Shown: in pieces, positions 53,175 to 62,272 of the stretch
How positions within the stretch are numbered: position 1 is the stretch's first letter
How the letters are laid out: every line of letters starts with the position of its first letter
DNA from: Rhizobium laguerreae
GTDB taxonomy: Bacteria; Pseudomonadota; Alphaproteobacteria; Rhizobiales; Rhizobiaceae
Assembly (NCBI RefSeq): GCF_002008165.1
Contig: NZ_MRDM01000031.1
Coordinates: 186,001-250,000 of the forward strand
Direction of reading: 5' to 3'
DNA length: 64,000 bases
Program-made: the position numbers and the translations under genes
The notes under the pieces: model-generated
What the model was told of the DNA's origin: nothing
Databases searched by the model: none
Seen by the model: only the letters and a program-made list of their open reading frames with translations

Positions 53175-53186
53175 GTTAACGATAAC
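53175..53186. promoter_or_regulatory. LacI-type operator copy C
   Basis: GTTAACGATAAC, with the same 10-mer (53177-53186), 33 bp after copy B and 27 bp before the binding protein start codon. Confidence 0.6.
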
Positions 53187-53212
53187 CTATAGCGGAATAT
53201 TGGGAGGAAAGA

Positions 53213-55138
53213 ATGCAACACGTCAGAATCTTAAGACGGCAGGTTGTCTCGACCGTTGCCGCGGCGATCCTCATGGGTGCCGGCTGGGCCGGTGTCGCAT
53301 TCGGCTTTGAGGAGTCGCCCGAACTGAAGGCGCTCGTCGAAGCCGGCAAACTGCCGCCGGTCGAAAAGCGGCTGCCCAAGGAGCCGCTGGTGCTCACTCC
53401 GCTTGAATCGGTCGGTACCTACGGCGGCACCTGGCGCACCGCCACCTTTGGCGGTGGCGACAGCGAGATCGAACGTTCGATCGGCTATACAAGACTGGTC
53501 CGCTGGAATCCTGAATGGACCGAAGTGATCCCCGATATCGCCAAGAGCGTCGAGGTCAATGCCAATGCCACCGAATATACGTTTACCTTGCGGGAAGGCA
53601 CGCGCTGGTCGGACGGCGAGCCGTTTACCGCAGACGATCTTGTGTGGTGGAACGAGAACGTGCTTCGCAACACCAGGATCACCCCTGCCGCACCCAACTG
53701 GCTGACCGCAGGCGGAGAGACCGTCAAGGTCGAAAAGCTCGCCGACGACAAGGTCGCCTTCAAGTTTGCCGCGCCGAACGGCCTGTTCCTGATGAACATG
53801 GCGACCGTGCGAGGCTCCGATATTCTGGCGGCCGCGCCGGCGCACTACCTCAAGCAATTCCACAAGGATTTCAATCCCGACGGCGTCGACGCCCTGGTGA
53901 AAGCAGCCGGCGCAACCGACTGGGTCCAGCTCTTCAACAACAAGATCGGCTTTCCCGGCCGCTGGCGCGATCTCGGCCGTCCAACGCTCGATGCCTGGGT
54001 GTTGACCGCGCCCTATAACGGCACCACCCAGGTCGTCGCGGAACGCAATCCATACTATGCCAAGGTGGATACCGCAGGAAACCAGCTGCCTTACTTCGAT
54101 CGGATCACCATTGATGTGATGCAGGATACCCAGGCCATCATCCTGAAGGCGATTAGCGGCGAAATCGACATGCAGAACCGCTTCATCGAGACGACGGACG
54201 CCCGTACGGTGATCGTGCAGAACCAGGAGAAAGGCGGCTACGGCCTGTTCATCGCCCGGCCGGCGTGGTCGAACGCCCTGCTGATCACCCTGAACCAGAC
54301 CCACAAGAATCCGGCCTTGCGGGCTGTCTTTTCCAGCAAGGATTTCCGCATCGGCCTCAGCTACGCCATCAACCGCGAAGAGCTCAACCAGCTGATCTAT
54401 GCCGGACAGGCCAAGCCTTATCAGGCAGCACCGCGCGAAGGCACTGCGCTCTACGACGAGAAGATGGCGACGCAGTATCTGGAGTATAATGTCGATCTCG
54501 CCAATCAGTATCTCGACAAGGCCGGCCTCACCAAACGTGACGCGGAAGGCTATCGCCTCGGTCAGGACGGCAAGCGGATTACCTTTGCGATCGACGCCTT
54601 GACCGGAAGCCCGATCCAGGTGGACGCCCTTGAGATGATCCAGCGCTACTGGCGGGCTGTCGGCATCGACATGCAGCCCCGCCCGGCCGAACGTTCGCTG
54701 ATCTTCTCCCGCCTGCAGAACAACGAGAATGACGGCCTTGGATGGGTCGGCGGCGGTGGCTACGACTTCCTCGGCCTGCTCGATCCAAAATGGTATTTCC
54801 CGCACGAATACGAATCGAGCTTCGCGACAGCCTGGGGCCTCTATTACCAGAACCCCAAGGATCCGAACGCGCAAGAACCGAGCCCCGCTGCCAAGAAGCA
54901 GATGGATCTCTACCGGCAGGTGAAGGAAGCGCCGACGCTGGAAAAGCAGTTGGCCGCGATGAAGGAACTGCTGGCGATCACCCGTGACGAATTCTACGTC
55001 ATCGGCACCAACCTGGAGCCGGACCGCGTCGGAATCGTCAAGACCAATATGCGCAATGTCCCGAAGGTCATTCCGAGCACGTCGTTCTACATGACGCCGG
55101 GGCCGGCAAAGCCCGAGACCTTCTACTACCAGCAATAA
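53213..55138 (+). CDS. ABC periplasmic binding protein, family 5 (peptide/oligosaccharide type)
   Basis: 641 residues with a signal peptide (VVSTVAAAILMGAGWAGVAFG). The mature protein opens SPELKALVEAGKLPPVEKRL, and has the family 5 core YTFTLREGTRWSDGEPFTADDLVWW, KDFRIGLSYAINREELNQLIY and FSRLQNNENDGLG. This large variant is common in rhizobial importers for sugars and glycosides, not only peptides. Here the operon holds glycosidase and sugar isomerase genes, so an oligosaccharide is the likelier ligand. A 26-bp palindrome follows. Confidence 0.9.
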   Translation: MQHVRILRRQVVSTVAAAILMGAGWAGVAFGFEESPELKALVEAGKLPPVEKRLPKEPLVLTPLESVGTYGGTWRTATFGGGDSEIERSIGYTRLVRWNPEWTEVIPDIAKSVEVNANATEYTFTLREGTRWSDGEPFTADDLVWWNENVLRNTRITPAAPNWLTAGGETVKVEKLADDKVAFKFAAPNGLFLMNMATVRGSDILAAAPAHYLKQFHKDFNPDGVDALVKAAGATDWVQLFNNKIGFPGRWRDLGRPTLDAWVLTAPYNGTTQVVAERNPYYAKVDTAGNQLPYFDRITIDVMQDTQAIILKAISGEIDMQNRFIETTDARTVIVQNQEKGGYGLFIARPAWSNALLITLNQTHKNPALRAVFSSKDFRIGLSYAINREELNQLIYAGQAKPYQAAPREGTALYDEKMATQYLEYNVDLANQYLDKAGLTKRDAEGYRLGQDGKRITFAIDALTGSPIQVDALEMIQRYWRAVGIDMQPRPAERSLIFSRLQNNENDGLGWVGGGGYDFLGLLDPKWYFPHEYESSFATAWGLYYQNPKDPNAQEPSPAAKKQMDLYRQVKEAPTLEKQLAAMKELLAITRDEFYVIGTNLEPDRVGIVKTNMRNVPKVIPSTSFYMTPGPAKPETFYYQQ

Positions 55139-55154
55139 CGGATCGCGACCGACA

Positions 55155-55180
55155 GGGATGGCGCCCGCGGGCGCCATCCC
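55155..55180 (+). terminator. intercistronic hairpin after the binding protein gene
   Basis: GGGATGGCGCC (55155-55165), CGCG, GGCGCCATCCC (55170-55180): 11-bp perfect arms and a self-complementary loop, 16 bp after the stop. No T run follows. Confidence 0.7.
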
Positions 55181-55245
55181 ATCGACACCAGCCCAGTCCC
55201 AATCATCCAATCCGATCGGCGATCGCCGATTGAAGGAGCTTGACC

Positions 55246-56232
55246 ATGGCCGGCTTCATCATCAGACGCCTGCTTTATATGATCCCGATGATGTTTGCGA
55301 TTTCCGTCGTGACCTTCATCATCATCCAGTTGCCGCCCGGCGACTTCCTGACCGCGCTGACCGCGCGTCTTGCCTCCCAGAACGAAACGATCGATCCCAG
55401 CGTCATCGCCGGGCTGCGTGAACGTTATGGCCTCGATCAGCCCTGGGCCGTCCAATACTGGAAATGGATCAGCGGCATCCTGCTGCGCGGCGATTTCGGC
55501 CAGTCCCTCGATTGGAACAAGCCGGTCAGCGAGCTGATCTGGGCCCGCATGGGCCTGACGATGGTGGTCTCGGTCACCACGCTGCTCTTCGTCTGGGCGG
55601 TGGCCTTTCCGATCGGCATCTATTCGGCCGTGCGGCAATATTCGGTGGGAGATTACGTTGCCACCTTCTTCGGCTTTCTCGGCCTTGCCATCCCGAACTT
55701 CCTGCTGGCGCTGGTGCTGATGTATGTTTCGGCACAGTATTTCGGCCAAAGCACCGGCGGGCTGTTTTCACCCGCCTATATCAATGCAGTGTGGAGCTGG
55801 GCTAAGCTCGGCGATCTCATTTCGCATATGTGGATCCCGGTCGTCGTTCTCGGCACCGGCGCCACTGCGGCGCTGATTCGCATCATGCGCGCCAACCTGC
55901 TCGACGAACTCAACAAGCCCTATGTCGACATGGCCCGCGCCCGGGGCTTGAGCGAAATCCGGCTGCTGTTGAAATATCCCGTGCGGGTGGCGCTTAACCC
56001 GTTCATCTCGACCGTCGGCTGGGTGCTGCCGCACCTCGTTTCCGGCTCTGTGGTGGTCTCCATCGTTCTTAGCCTGCCGATCACCGGGCCACTGCTGCTC
56101 AACGCCCTCTTTGCCCAGGACATGTATCTGGCCGGCACTTTCATCCTGCTGATGAGCATGCTGACGCTGATCGGCACGCTGATTTCGGACCTGCTGCTCG
56201 CCTGGCTCGATCCACGCATTCGCAACGGCTGA
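55246..56232 (+). CDS. ABC permease (DppB type)
   Basis: 328 residues with six membrane helices (first LLYMIPMMFAISVVTFIIIQ). The oligopeptide-permease loop is YVDMARARGLSEIRLLLKYPVRVALNP. ATG 55246 follows AAGGAG at 7 nt; a TTG at 55240 is in frame. It works with the permease that follows 12 bp later. Confidence 0.91.
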   Translation: MAGFIIRRLLYMIPMMFAISVVTFIIIQLPPGDFLTALTARLASQNETIDPSVIAGLRERYGLDQPWAVQYWKWISGILLRGDFGQSLDWNKPVSELIWARMGLTMVVSVTTLLFVWAVAFPIGIYSAVRQYSVGDYVATFFGFLGLAIPNFLLALVLMYVSAQYFGQSTGGLFSPAYINAVWSWAKLGDLISHMWIPVVVLGTGATAALIRIMRANLLDELNKPYVDMARARGLSEIRLLLKYPVRVALNPFISTVGWVLPHLVSGSVVVSIVLSLPITGPLLLNALFAQDMYLAGTFILLMSMLTLIGTLISDLLLAWLDPRIRNG

Positions 56233-56244
56233 AGGACGAGACCA

Positions 56245-57378
56245 ATGACCGATCAAGCCATCGCGCTACAGCCCGAACTGATCCAGAATTCCGACGCGGT
56301 CGCCGGGCAGTGGAAGCTCATCTGGCGGCGCTTCCGTCGCCATCGGCTGGCGCTGGCGGCAGGCGTCGTCATCTTTTTGATCTACCTGGTCGCCTTGTTT
56401 GCCGAGGTTCTCGCCCCGGTTTCATCGCAGACCTACGATTCCCGCTACACCTATGCGCCGCCGCAGCAGATCAAGTTCGCCGGCTACGACGCGGCCGGAC
56501 AGTTTCATCCGCTCTACGTCAACGGTTATTCGATGAAGGTTGACCCGATCGCGCTCAGCCGCAATTATGTGCCCGATCCGGCCGTCGTCATCCCCCTCGG
56601 CTTCTTCGTCAAGGGCGAACCCTACCGGCTCTGGGGGCTGTTCGATTTCGACCGGCACCTGATCGGCCCGATCGAGATGGGCAAACCATTCTACCTGTTC
56701 GGCGCCGACCGCCTCGGTCGCGACGTCTTCAGCCGGACGGTCCACGGCACGCGCGTTTCGATGTCCGTGGGGCTTATCGGGGTGGCAATCAGCCTCATCC
56801 TCGGCATCGTCCTGGGCGGCATCTCGGGCCTCTACGGCGGCTGGGTGGACGATGTCATCCAGCGTTCCATCGAACTCATCAACTCTATCCCGACCATCCC
56901 GCTGTGGATGGGCCTTGCGGCTGCCGTCCCGATCAGCGCCGATCCGATCCTGGTCTATCTCTGGATCACCATCATCCTGTCACTGATCGGCTGGACCGAC
57001 CTGGCGCGGGTGGTGCGCGGCCGCTTCCTGTCGCTCAAGACGGAAGACTTCGTCATCGCCGCCCGTCTCGACGGCTGTTCGCAGATGCGCATCATCTGGC
57101 GGCACATGGTCCCATCCTTCATGAGCCACATCATCGCCTCGGTGACGCTCGCCATCCCGACGATGATCCTCGCGGAAACCGCGCTCTCCTTCCTCGGCAT
57201 CGGCCTGCGCCCGCCGGTGGTGAGTTGGGGCGTGCTGCTTCAGGAGGCGCAGAACATTCTCGCCGTCTCGAGCGCGCCCTGGCTGTTTCTTCCGGGCCTC
57301 GCGGTGATCGTCACCGTGCTCGCCCTCAATTTCCTCGGTGATGGATTACGCGATGCTGCAGATCCCTATGAATACTGA
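56245..57378 (+). CDS. ABC permease (DppC type) with an enlarged first periplasmic loop
   Basis: 377 residues. After helix 1 (LALAAGVVIFLIYLVALFAEV) there is a periplasmic region of about 110 residues (VSSQTYDSRYTYAPPQQIKF to FYLFGADRLGRDVFSR) before the standard core. The coupling loop is FVIAARLDGCSQMRIIWRHMVPS. The final residues GDGLRDAADPYEY are typical DppC. Its end overlaps the next gene. Confidence 0.9.
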   Translation: MTDQAIALQPELIQNSDAVAGQWKLIWRRFRRHRLALAAGVVIFLIYLVALFAEVLAPVSSQTYDSRYTYAPPQQIKFAGYDAAGQFHPLYVNGYSMKVDPIALSRNYVPDPAVVIPLGFFVKGEPYRLWGLFDFDRHLIGPIEMGKPFYLFGADRLGRDVFSRTVHGTRVSMSVGLIGVAISLILGIVLGGISGLYGGWVDDVIQRSIELINSIPTIPLWMGLAAAVPISADPILVYLWITIILSLIGWTDLARVVRGRFLSLKTEDFVIAARLDGCSQMRIIWRHMVPSFMSHIIASVTLAIPTMILAETALSFLGIGLRPPVVSWGVLLQEAQNILAVSSAPWLFLPGLAVIVTVLALNFLGDGLRDAADPYEY

Positions 57379-58417
57379 TCCCAATTTTGCCGCTGCCGGC
57401 GGCCGGCACGGGGAGCGAGACCCGCTGATCGAGGTCGTTGATCTCAGGACCCATTTCTTCGGCGGTGCGGGCACCATCAAGGCGGTCGACGGCGTCTCCT
57501 TTTCCATCCCGCGCGGCAAGACGGTCTGCGTCGTCGGCGAATCCGGTTCGGGCAAGAGCATCACCGGCCGCTCGATCCTCAACCAGGTCCCGCGGGGAGG
57601 GCGGATCGTCTCGGGGGCCATCCGCTACCGGCCGGATCCGGCAGCACCCTCCGTCGACTTGGCGGCGCTTGATCCGCGCGGCCACGATATGCGGGCGATC
57701 CGCGGCGCCCAGATCGGTCTGATCAGCCAAGAGCCGATGGCGGCCCTTTCCCCCGTCCATACGATCGGCAACCAGATGGTCGAGGTGATCCGCCTGCATC
57801 TGAAGATGGGAAAGAAGGAGGCGCGCGAACATGCAATAGAGACATTGGCTCTGGTCGGCATCCCGCGGCCAGCCGAGCGTATGGAAAACTATGCCTTCCA
57901 GTTTTCCGGCGGCATGCGCCAGCGCGTCTGCATCGCCTTGGCGCTCGCCTGCCGCCCCAAGCTGCTGATCGCCGACGAACCGACGACGGCGCTCGATGTG
58001 ACCACCCAGGCTAATATCCTCGATCTCCTGGCTTCGCTGCAGGCCGAATTCGGGCTCTCGGTGCTGTTCGTGACCCATGATCTCGGCGTGGTGGCCGAGA
58101 TCGCCGACGAGGTCGTCGTCATGTATGTCGGCCGGGTCGTGGAGGCAGGCGATGTCGAGACGATCTTCCATGCACCTGTTCATCCCTACACCAAGGCGCT
58201 GCTGCAATCGGTCCCGCGCATGCACGGGCAACCCACCGAACGGCTCGCGATCATCGACGGCATGGTGCCCTCGCGTTTCAACCGGCCCCAAGGCTGCAGC
58301 TTTCATCCCCGATGCAAAGAGGCAAGGGCAGGCCTGTGCGACCAAAATGATCCGCAGCCCGTCGCCATCGGCGACGGGCATGTCGCCAGCTGTCTGCTTT
58401 ACGAAGGAAGACAATGA
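57368..58417 (+). CDS. ABC transporter ATPase (DppD type)
   Basis: 349 residues from ATG 57368, overlapping the permease stop by 11 nt; ATGs at 57353 and 57341 and a GTG at 57338 are in frame and none has a clear ribosome site. Walker A GESGSGKS is at 57-64, then GLISQEPMAALSPVHTIGNQ, FSGGMRQRVCIALALAC and LLIADEPTTALDVTTQ. The C-terminal oligopeptide-type motif GCSFHPRCKEARAGLC is present. It overlaps the second ATPase by 4 nt. Confidence 0.92.
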   Translation: MNTDPNFAAAGGRHGERDPLIEVVDLRTHFFGGAGTIKAVDGVSFSIPRGKTVCVVGESGSGKSITGRSILNQVPRGGRIVSGAIRYRPDPAAPSVDLAALDPRGHDMRAIRGAQIGLISQEPMAALSPVHTIGNQMVEVIRLHLKMGKKEAREHAIETLALVGIPRPAERMENYAFQFSGGMRQRVCIALALACRPKLLIADEPTTALDVTTQANILDLLASLQAEFGLSVLFVTHDLGVVAEIADEVVVMYVGRVVEAGDVETIFHAPVHPYTKALLQSVPRMHGQPTERLAIIDGMVPSRFNRPQGCSFHPRCKEARAGLCDQNDPQPVAIGDGHVASCLLYEGRQ

Positions 58418-59475
58418 TGGCCGATCCCATGACGCAACCAAGCCCGCTGCTCGAACTGAACGATCTCAGGATGCATTTCCCCATTCGCAAGGGCGCATTC
58501 CGGCGTGTGGTCGGACACGTCAAGGCAGTCGACGGCGTTTCCCTTCGTGTCGAGGATGGCGAAACACTCGGTATTGTCGGGGAGTCCGGATGCGGCAAGT
58601 CCACGCTTGCGCGCACGGTGCTCCGCATCTATCAGCCGACGAGCGGCGAAATCCGCTATCGCAGCCGCAGCGGCGGCACCGTCGATCTCGCGGCTTTGTC
58701 CGGTTCTGCCCTCGACGAAATCCATCGCGACCTGCGCATCGTGTTTCAGGATCCGCAATCTTCGCTCAATCCGCGCCTTCCTGTCATCGACATCATCGGT
58801 GAGGTGCTTGGTGTCAACGGCATCGCCAAGGGCCGGGAACTCGAGCACCGGGTCGCCGAGCTGATGCAGAGCGTCGGCCTGCGGCCCGAATATATGCACC
58901 GCTATCCCCATGCTTTCTCCGGCGGGGAGCGCCAGCGCATCGGCATCGCCCGGGCGCTGGCCTCCAATCCCCGGCTGGTGATCGCCGATGAGGCCGTCTC
59001 GGCGCTCGATGTCAGCGTGCAGGCACAAACCATCAACCTCCTGCAGGACCTGCAGGAACAGTTCGGTCTGACCTATCTCTTCGTCGCCCACGACCTCTCG
59101 GTCGTCCGGCATATCTCGGATAACATTGCCGTTATGTATGTCGGCCGGGTCGTCGAAAAGGCGCCGACGGAGCAGATCTTCTCGCGCCCGCTCCATCCCT
59201 ACACCGAAGCGCTGCTCTCGGCCGTGCCGATCGCCGATCCGAGGATGCGCCGCCACGGCCAGCGCATCCGGCTGGCGGGCGAGGTTGCCGATCCCGCCCA
59301 TCCGCCTCCCGGCTGCGCATTTCATCCGCGTTGTCGCTACGCCACCGAGCTCTGCAAGCAGGAGGTGCCGGGCTTACGCACCGTCACGGCCGATGGGCAC
59401 GCAGTGGCCTGTCATTACGCCGAATCCCTGACGCTTAATCCCTTTGCCGACCGTATCGTTCCGGAGTTCAATTGA
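58414..59475 (+). CDS. ABC transporter ATPase (DppF type)
   Basis: 353 residues. Walker A GESGCGKST is at 56-64, then RIVFQDPQSSLNPRLPV, FSGGERQRIGIARALA and LVIADEAVSALDVSVQ. Walker B ends DEA in place of the usual DEP. The C-terminus has PPGCAFHPRCRYATELC. It begins with ATGATG, the first overlapping the previous stop. It shares a base with the next gene (TGATG). Confidence 0.92.
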   Translation: MMADPMTQPSPLLELNDLRMHFPIRKGAFRRVVGHVKAVDGVSLRVEDGETLGIVGESGCGKSTLARTVLRIYQPTSGEIRYRSRSGGTVDLAALSGSALDEIHRDLRIVFQDPQSSLNPRLPVIDIIGEVLGVNGIAKGRELEHRVAELMQSVGLRPEYMHRYPHAFSGGERQRIGIARALASNPRLVIADEAVSALDVSVQAQTINLLQDLQEQFGLTYLFVAHDLSVVRHISDNIAVMYVGRVVEKAPTEQIFSRPLHPYTEALLSAVPIADPRMRRHGQRIRLAGEVADPAHPPPGCAFHPRCRYATELCKQEVPGLRTVTADGHAVACHYAESLTLNPFADRIVPEFN

Positions 59476-60308
59476 TGCCCGAATTCATTCCACGCTCCGA
59501 GCAGCGTCCGATTGTGGATACCTCCTCCACGACGCTCGATCTCATCTACTTCGATCTAGTCACGCTCGCCTCCAACGAGCAGGACATCCGGCGGCTGCCG
59601 GCGCACGAAAGCCTCTACGTCGTGCTGTCGGGTCAGGTGGATATCGAGGTGGATGGCATCATGTTCGAAGCGGTGGGCCGGCGAGCCGATATCTGGCGAG
59701 GCGATGCGGACTCGGTTTACGCGCCCGTCGACGCCAAGGTCCGGATATCGGCTCGTGGTGCGGCGGCGGAAGTCGCCATCGCCGGCGGCCTCTGCGACAC
59801 GCGCTACGAGCCGTTTCGGGTGACGCCGGATGAGGTCGATGCGGTCAATGTCGGTTCGTCGGACACGCACAGCCAGCGGCGGATCGTCCATCTGCTCGGC
59901 CAACGGCAGAACGGACGCTGCGGCAACCTGCTGGTGAGTGAACTCTATGCCGGCGAGGGCTGCTGGTCCGGCTATCCCCCTCACAAGCACGATACGGAAG
60001 ACGGCGATGTCGAGACCCGGCACGAAGAACTGTATCACTACCGCTTCCAGCCCGAGACCGGCTTCGGCAGCCAGATCACCTATGACGAAGACGGTCCGGT
60101 CAAGATCCTCATGACCCGCAACGGCGACACTGTCCTGGTCGACCGGGGTTACCACCCGACGGTCACCTCGCCTGGGCATCGCGGCTACATCTTTACCATT
60201 CTGGTTGGCAAGCATCGCCGGGGGCTGATCCAGCGCTTCGATCCCGCCCATCAGCATCTGACCAAAACCATCCCCGGCATCGATGCGATGCGCGACAAGT
60301 TCAAATAA
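59475..60308 (+). CDS. iolB: IolB-type 5-deoxy-glucuronate isomerase
   Basis: 277 residues, two cupin halves. Metal ligands are seen in YPPHKHD (His170, His172), the HEELYHY segment (Glu near 184) and GYHPTV (His227), as in IolB/KduI. In inositol breakdown IolB converts 5-deoxy-glucuronate to a ketose. No other inositol genes are in the window, so here it may isomerise an uronic acid freed by the next gene's product. It starts at ATG 59475, sharing a base with the ATPase stop. Confidence 0.85.
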   Translation: MPEFIPRSEQRPIVDTSSTTLDLIYFDLVTLASNEQDIRRLPAHESLYVVLSGQVDIEVDGIMFEAVGRRADIWRGDADSVYAPVDAKVRISARGAAAEVAIAGGLCDTRYEPFRVTPDEVDAVNVGSSDTHSQRRIVHLLGQRQNGRCGNLLVSELYAGEGCWSGYPPHKHDTEDGDVETRHEELYHYRFQPETGFGSQITYDEDGPVKILMTRNGDTVLVDRGYHPTVTSPGHRGYIFTILVGKHRRGLIQRFDPAHQHLTKTIPGIDAMRDKFK

Positions 60309-60377
60309 TCCGGCTCCTGGCCTCGTGCGCCGGAATTGCGGCGCTGTGCCAACATTCCGCCCAAGGAGAGACGACCC

Positions 60378-62243
60378 ATGCGTGAACGTACGCGAATAAA
60401 CGTTGATGCCAGTGAAGCGGTGCGCCCGTTCAACCGGTTCTGGCGCGGCACCGGCTTTTCGCCCGCCGAGCTGCTGCTCGAGCCCGAGATGCGCCAGATG
60501 CTCGCCTATATCGGCGGCCTGCCGAATGAGGGCATACGGTTCCTGCGGGTGCATTATCTCTACAATCTGCTGAGCGCGAAGGGCGAGGGCAGCTATGACT
60601 GGTCGCTGCTCGATCGCGCGCTCGACGTGATGATCGAACACCGCCTTAAGCCGTTCTTCGAGCTGATGGGCAACCCGTCGGGCCTATTCACCGATTATGA
60701 GGACATGGATCAGGTCAGGCGCTGGCGGGATCTCGTAACAGCGACGGCCGATCGCTATGGCGCGCGCTACGGCATGGACGAACTGCGCACATGGTATTTC
60801 GAAACGACGAACGAGGCCGACTCCGGCTGGTGGACCTACGGGATCAAGGGTTACACCAACTACTACGACGCCTGCGTCGCGGGGCTTGATGCCATCGATC
60901 CCAGCCTGCCGATGGGCGGACCCGGCACCGCCCGCACGCTGTCGCCGATCTTTCGCGCCCTCATGGCCCATTGCGACAGCGGCACGAACTGTCTGACCGG
61001 TGACGGCCAGCCGCGGATCGATTACATCTCGATCCACGAAAAGGGTGTCAACGGCAGCAAGGTAGACCTGACTCCGAAAACCAACGGTATCGTCGACCGC
61101 ACGCTTCTCGTCGTCGACTATCTCAAGGAGCATCACCCGCGCCTTGCAGGCCTGCCCATCATCAACGATGAATGCGATCCGCAGCTCGGCTGGAGCGATC
61201 ACCATAGCTGGCATGGCAAAGCCTATTACGCCGGGATCATCGCCCGCATCATCGAACAGCACGACCGGCGCATCATCGCCCCGAAAGCGGCGAATTTCAC
61301 TTTCCTCAGCAATGACCACGCCTTTATCGGCGGCTGGAGCCAGCGCACGATTTTTGCCTATTTCGGTTCGCGCAATTTCACCAAGGCGCAGTGGGAGCAC
61401 AAGACCAATCTGGACATGCTGGTCACGGATGTCGACAGGGCGCCGCCCTTCGACATCATCAAGAAGCCCGGCCTCACATCGATGGAATTGCTGGCAACGC
61501 TTGGCGATACCGTCTGCAAGGTGACCGCCGAACCGCCGCTTGCGCCCGATCAGGATGGCCTGGCGATCCTGCCGACGCGGCTGCCGGGTGGCGGTGTTTC
61601 CATCAGCCTCATCCATAGCGTCGATGCCATCAACCGCTCGGGCCGGACCGCCGTCCGTCTCGAGGTGAGCGGTTTGGTTGCCGGCCGCCACGCGCTTTGT
61701 CTGCTGCGCATCGACGAGGAATTCACCAATCCGATGGAGGTCTGGGAAGCCCAGCGCGACGAAAGCAACCCGCGTGGGCTCTTCGAGCCGGTCGGCGCAC
61801 CGCCCGCACCTGATGAAGCGCAGTTTGGCGAAATGCGCCGGGCGCAGGAGCCCGCTTTGCTGCATCCGATCAGCGTCGTCGCGTGCGACGAAGGCCGGAT
61901 CAGTGTCGACCTGGATGTGCCATTGCCGTCGCTGACGCAGGTGCTTGTCGTTCCCGATATCGGCGCGCCCCCGGTGGCACCTGCCCGCCTTGTCGTCGAA
62001 CGCTACCTTGGTCTTGGCGGTCGGGAGGAGCGCATGCTGTTCTGGGCTGCCGGCGATGCCGGGCCGGCCATCTTCTACGATGTCCTGGTCAGCACCGATG
62101 GGGGGACTTTTGAAAAGGTCAGTCCCGTGCCGCTGATCTCGACGGCATTCCTGCACATGTCGCCGCCGGAGGGCGTGCGGTATGCGGTGCAGGCTCACGA
62201 TGCATTCGGTCGCCGCAGCGAGCTTTGTCTCTCCCGCTCGTGA
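60378..62243 (+). CDS. GH39 glycosidase resembling alpha-L-iduronidase
   Basis: 621 residues. Glu146 (YFETTNEADSGWW) is the acid/base and Glu265 (IINDECDPQLGWSD) the nucleophile of GH39. The nucleophile region, FLSNDHAF, KPGLTSMELLATLGD and the C-terminal fibronectin-like part (FYDVLVSTDGGTFEKVSPV, YAVQAHDAFGRRS) follow the order I recall for human lysosomal alpha-L-iduronidase more than for bacterial beta-xylosidases. No signal peptide: it is cytoplasmic. AAGGAGAG precedes ATG 60378. It presumably cuts the imported oligosaccharide. Confidence 0.85.
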   Translation: MRERTRINVDASEAVRPFNRFWRGTGFSPAELLLEPEMRQMLAYIGGLPNEGIRFLRVHYLYNLLSAKGEGSYDWSLLDRALDVMIEHRLKPFFELMGNPSGLFTDYEDMDQVRRWRDLVTATADRYGARYGMDELRTWYFETTNEADSGWWTYGIKGYTNYYDACVAGLDAIDPSLPMGGPGTARTLSPIFRALMAHCDSGTNCLTGDGQPRIDYISIHEKGVNGSKVDLTPKTNGIVDRTLLVVDYLKEHHPRLAGLPIINDECDPQLGWSDHHSWHGKAYYAGIIARIIEQHDRRIIAPKAANFTFLSNDHAFIGGWSQRTIFAYFGSRNFTKAQWEHKTNLDMLVTDVDRAPPFDIIKKPGLTSMELLATLGDTVCKVTAEPPLAPDQDGLAILPTRLPGGGVSISLIHSVDAINRSGRTAVRLEVSGLVAGRHALCLLRIDEEFTNPMEVWEAQRDESNPRGLFEPVGAPPAPDEAQFGEMRRAQEPALLHPISVVACDEGRISVDLDVPLPSLTQVLVVPDIGAPPVAPARLVVERYLGLGGREERMLFWAAGDAGPAIFYDVLVSTDGGTFEKVSPVPLISTAFLHMSPPEGVRYAVQAHDAFGRRSELCLSRS

Positions 62244-62272
62244 ACAGCGCCTTTCCGTCTGGGATATGATCC

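Noticed and set aside
57338..57367. Upstream starts for the DppD-type ATPase
   Set aside because: They would increase the overlap with the permease and add residues not seen in the family; kept only as alternatives because no start has a clear ribosome site.
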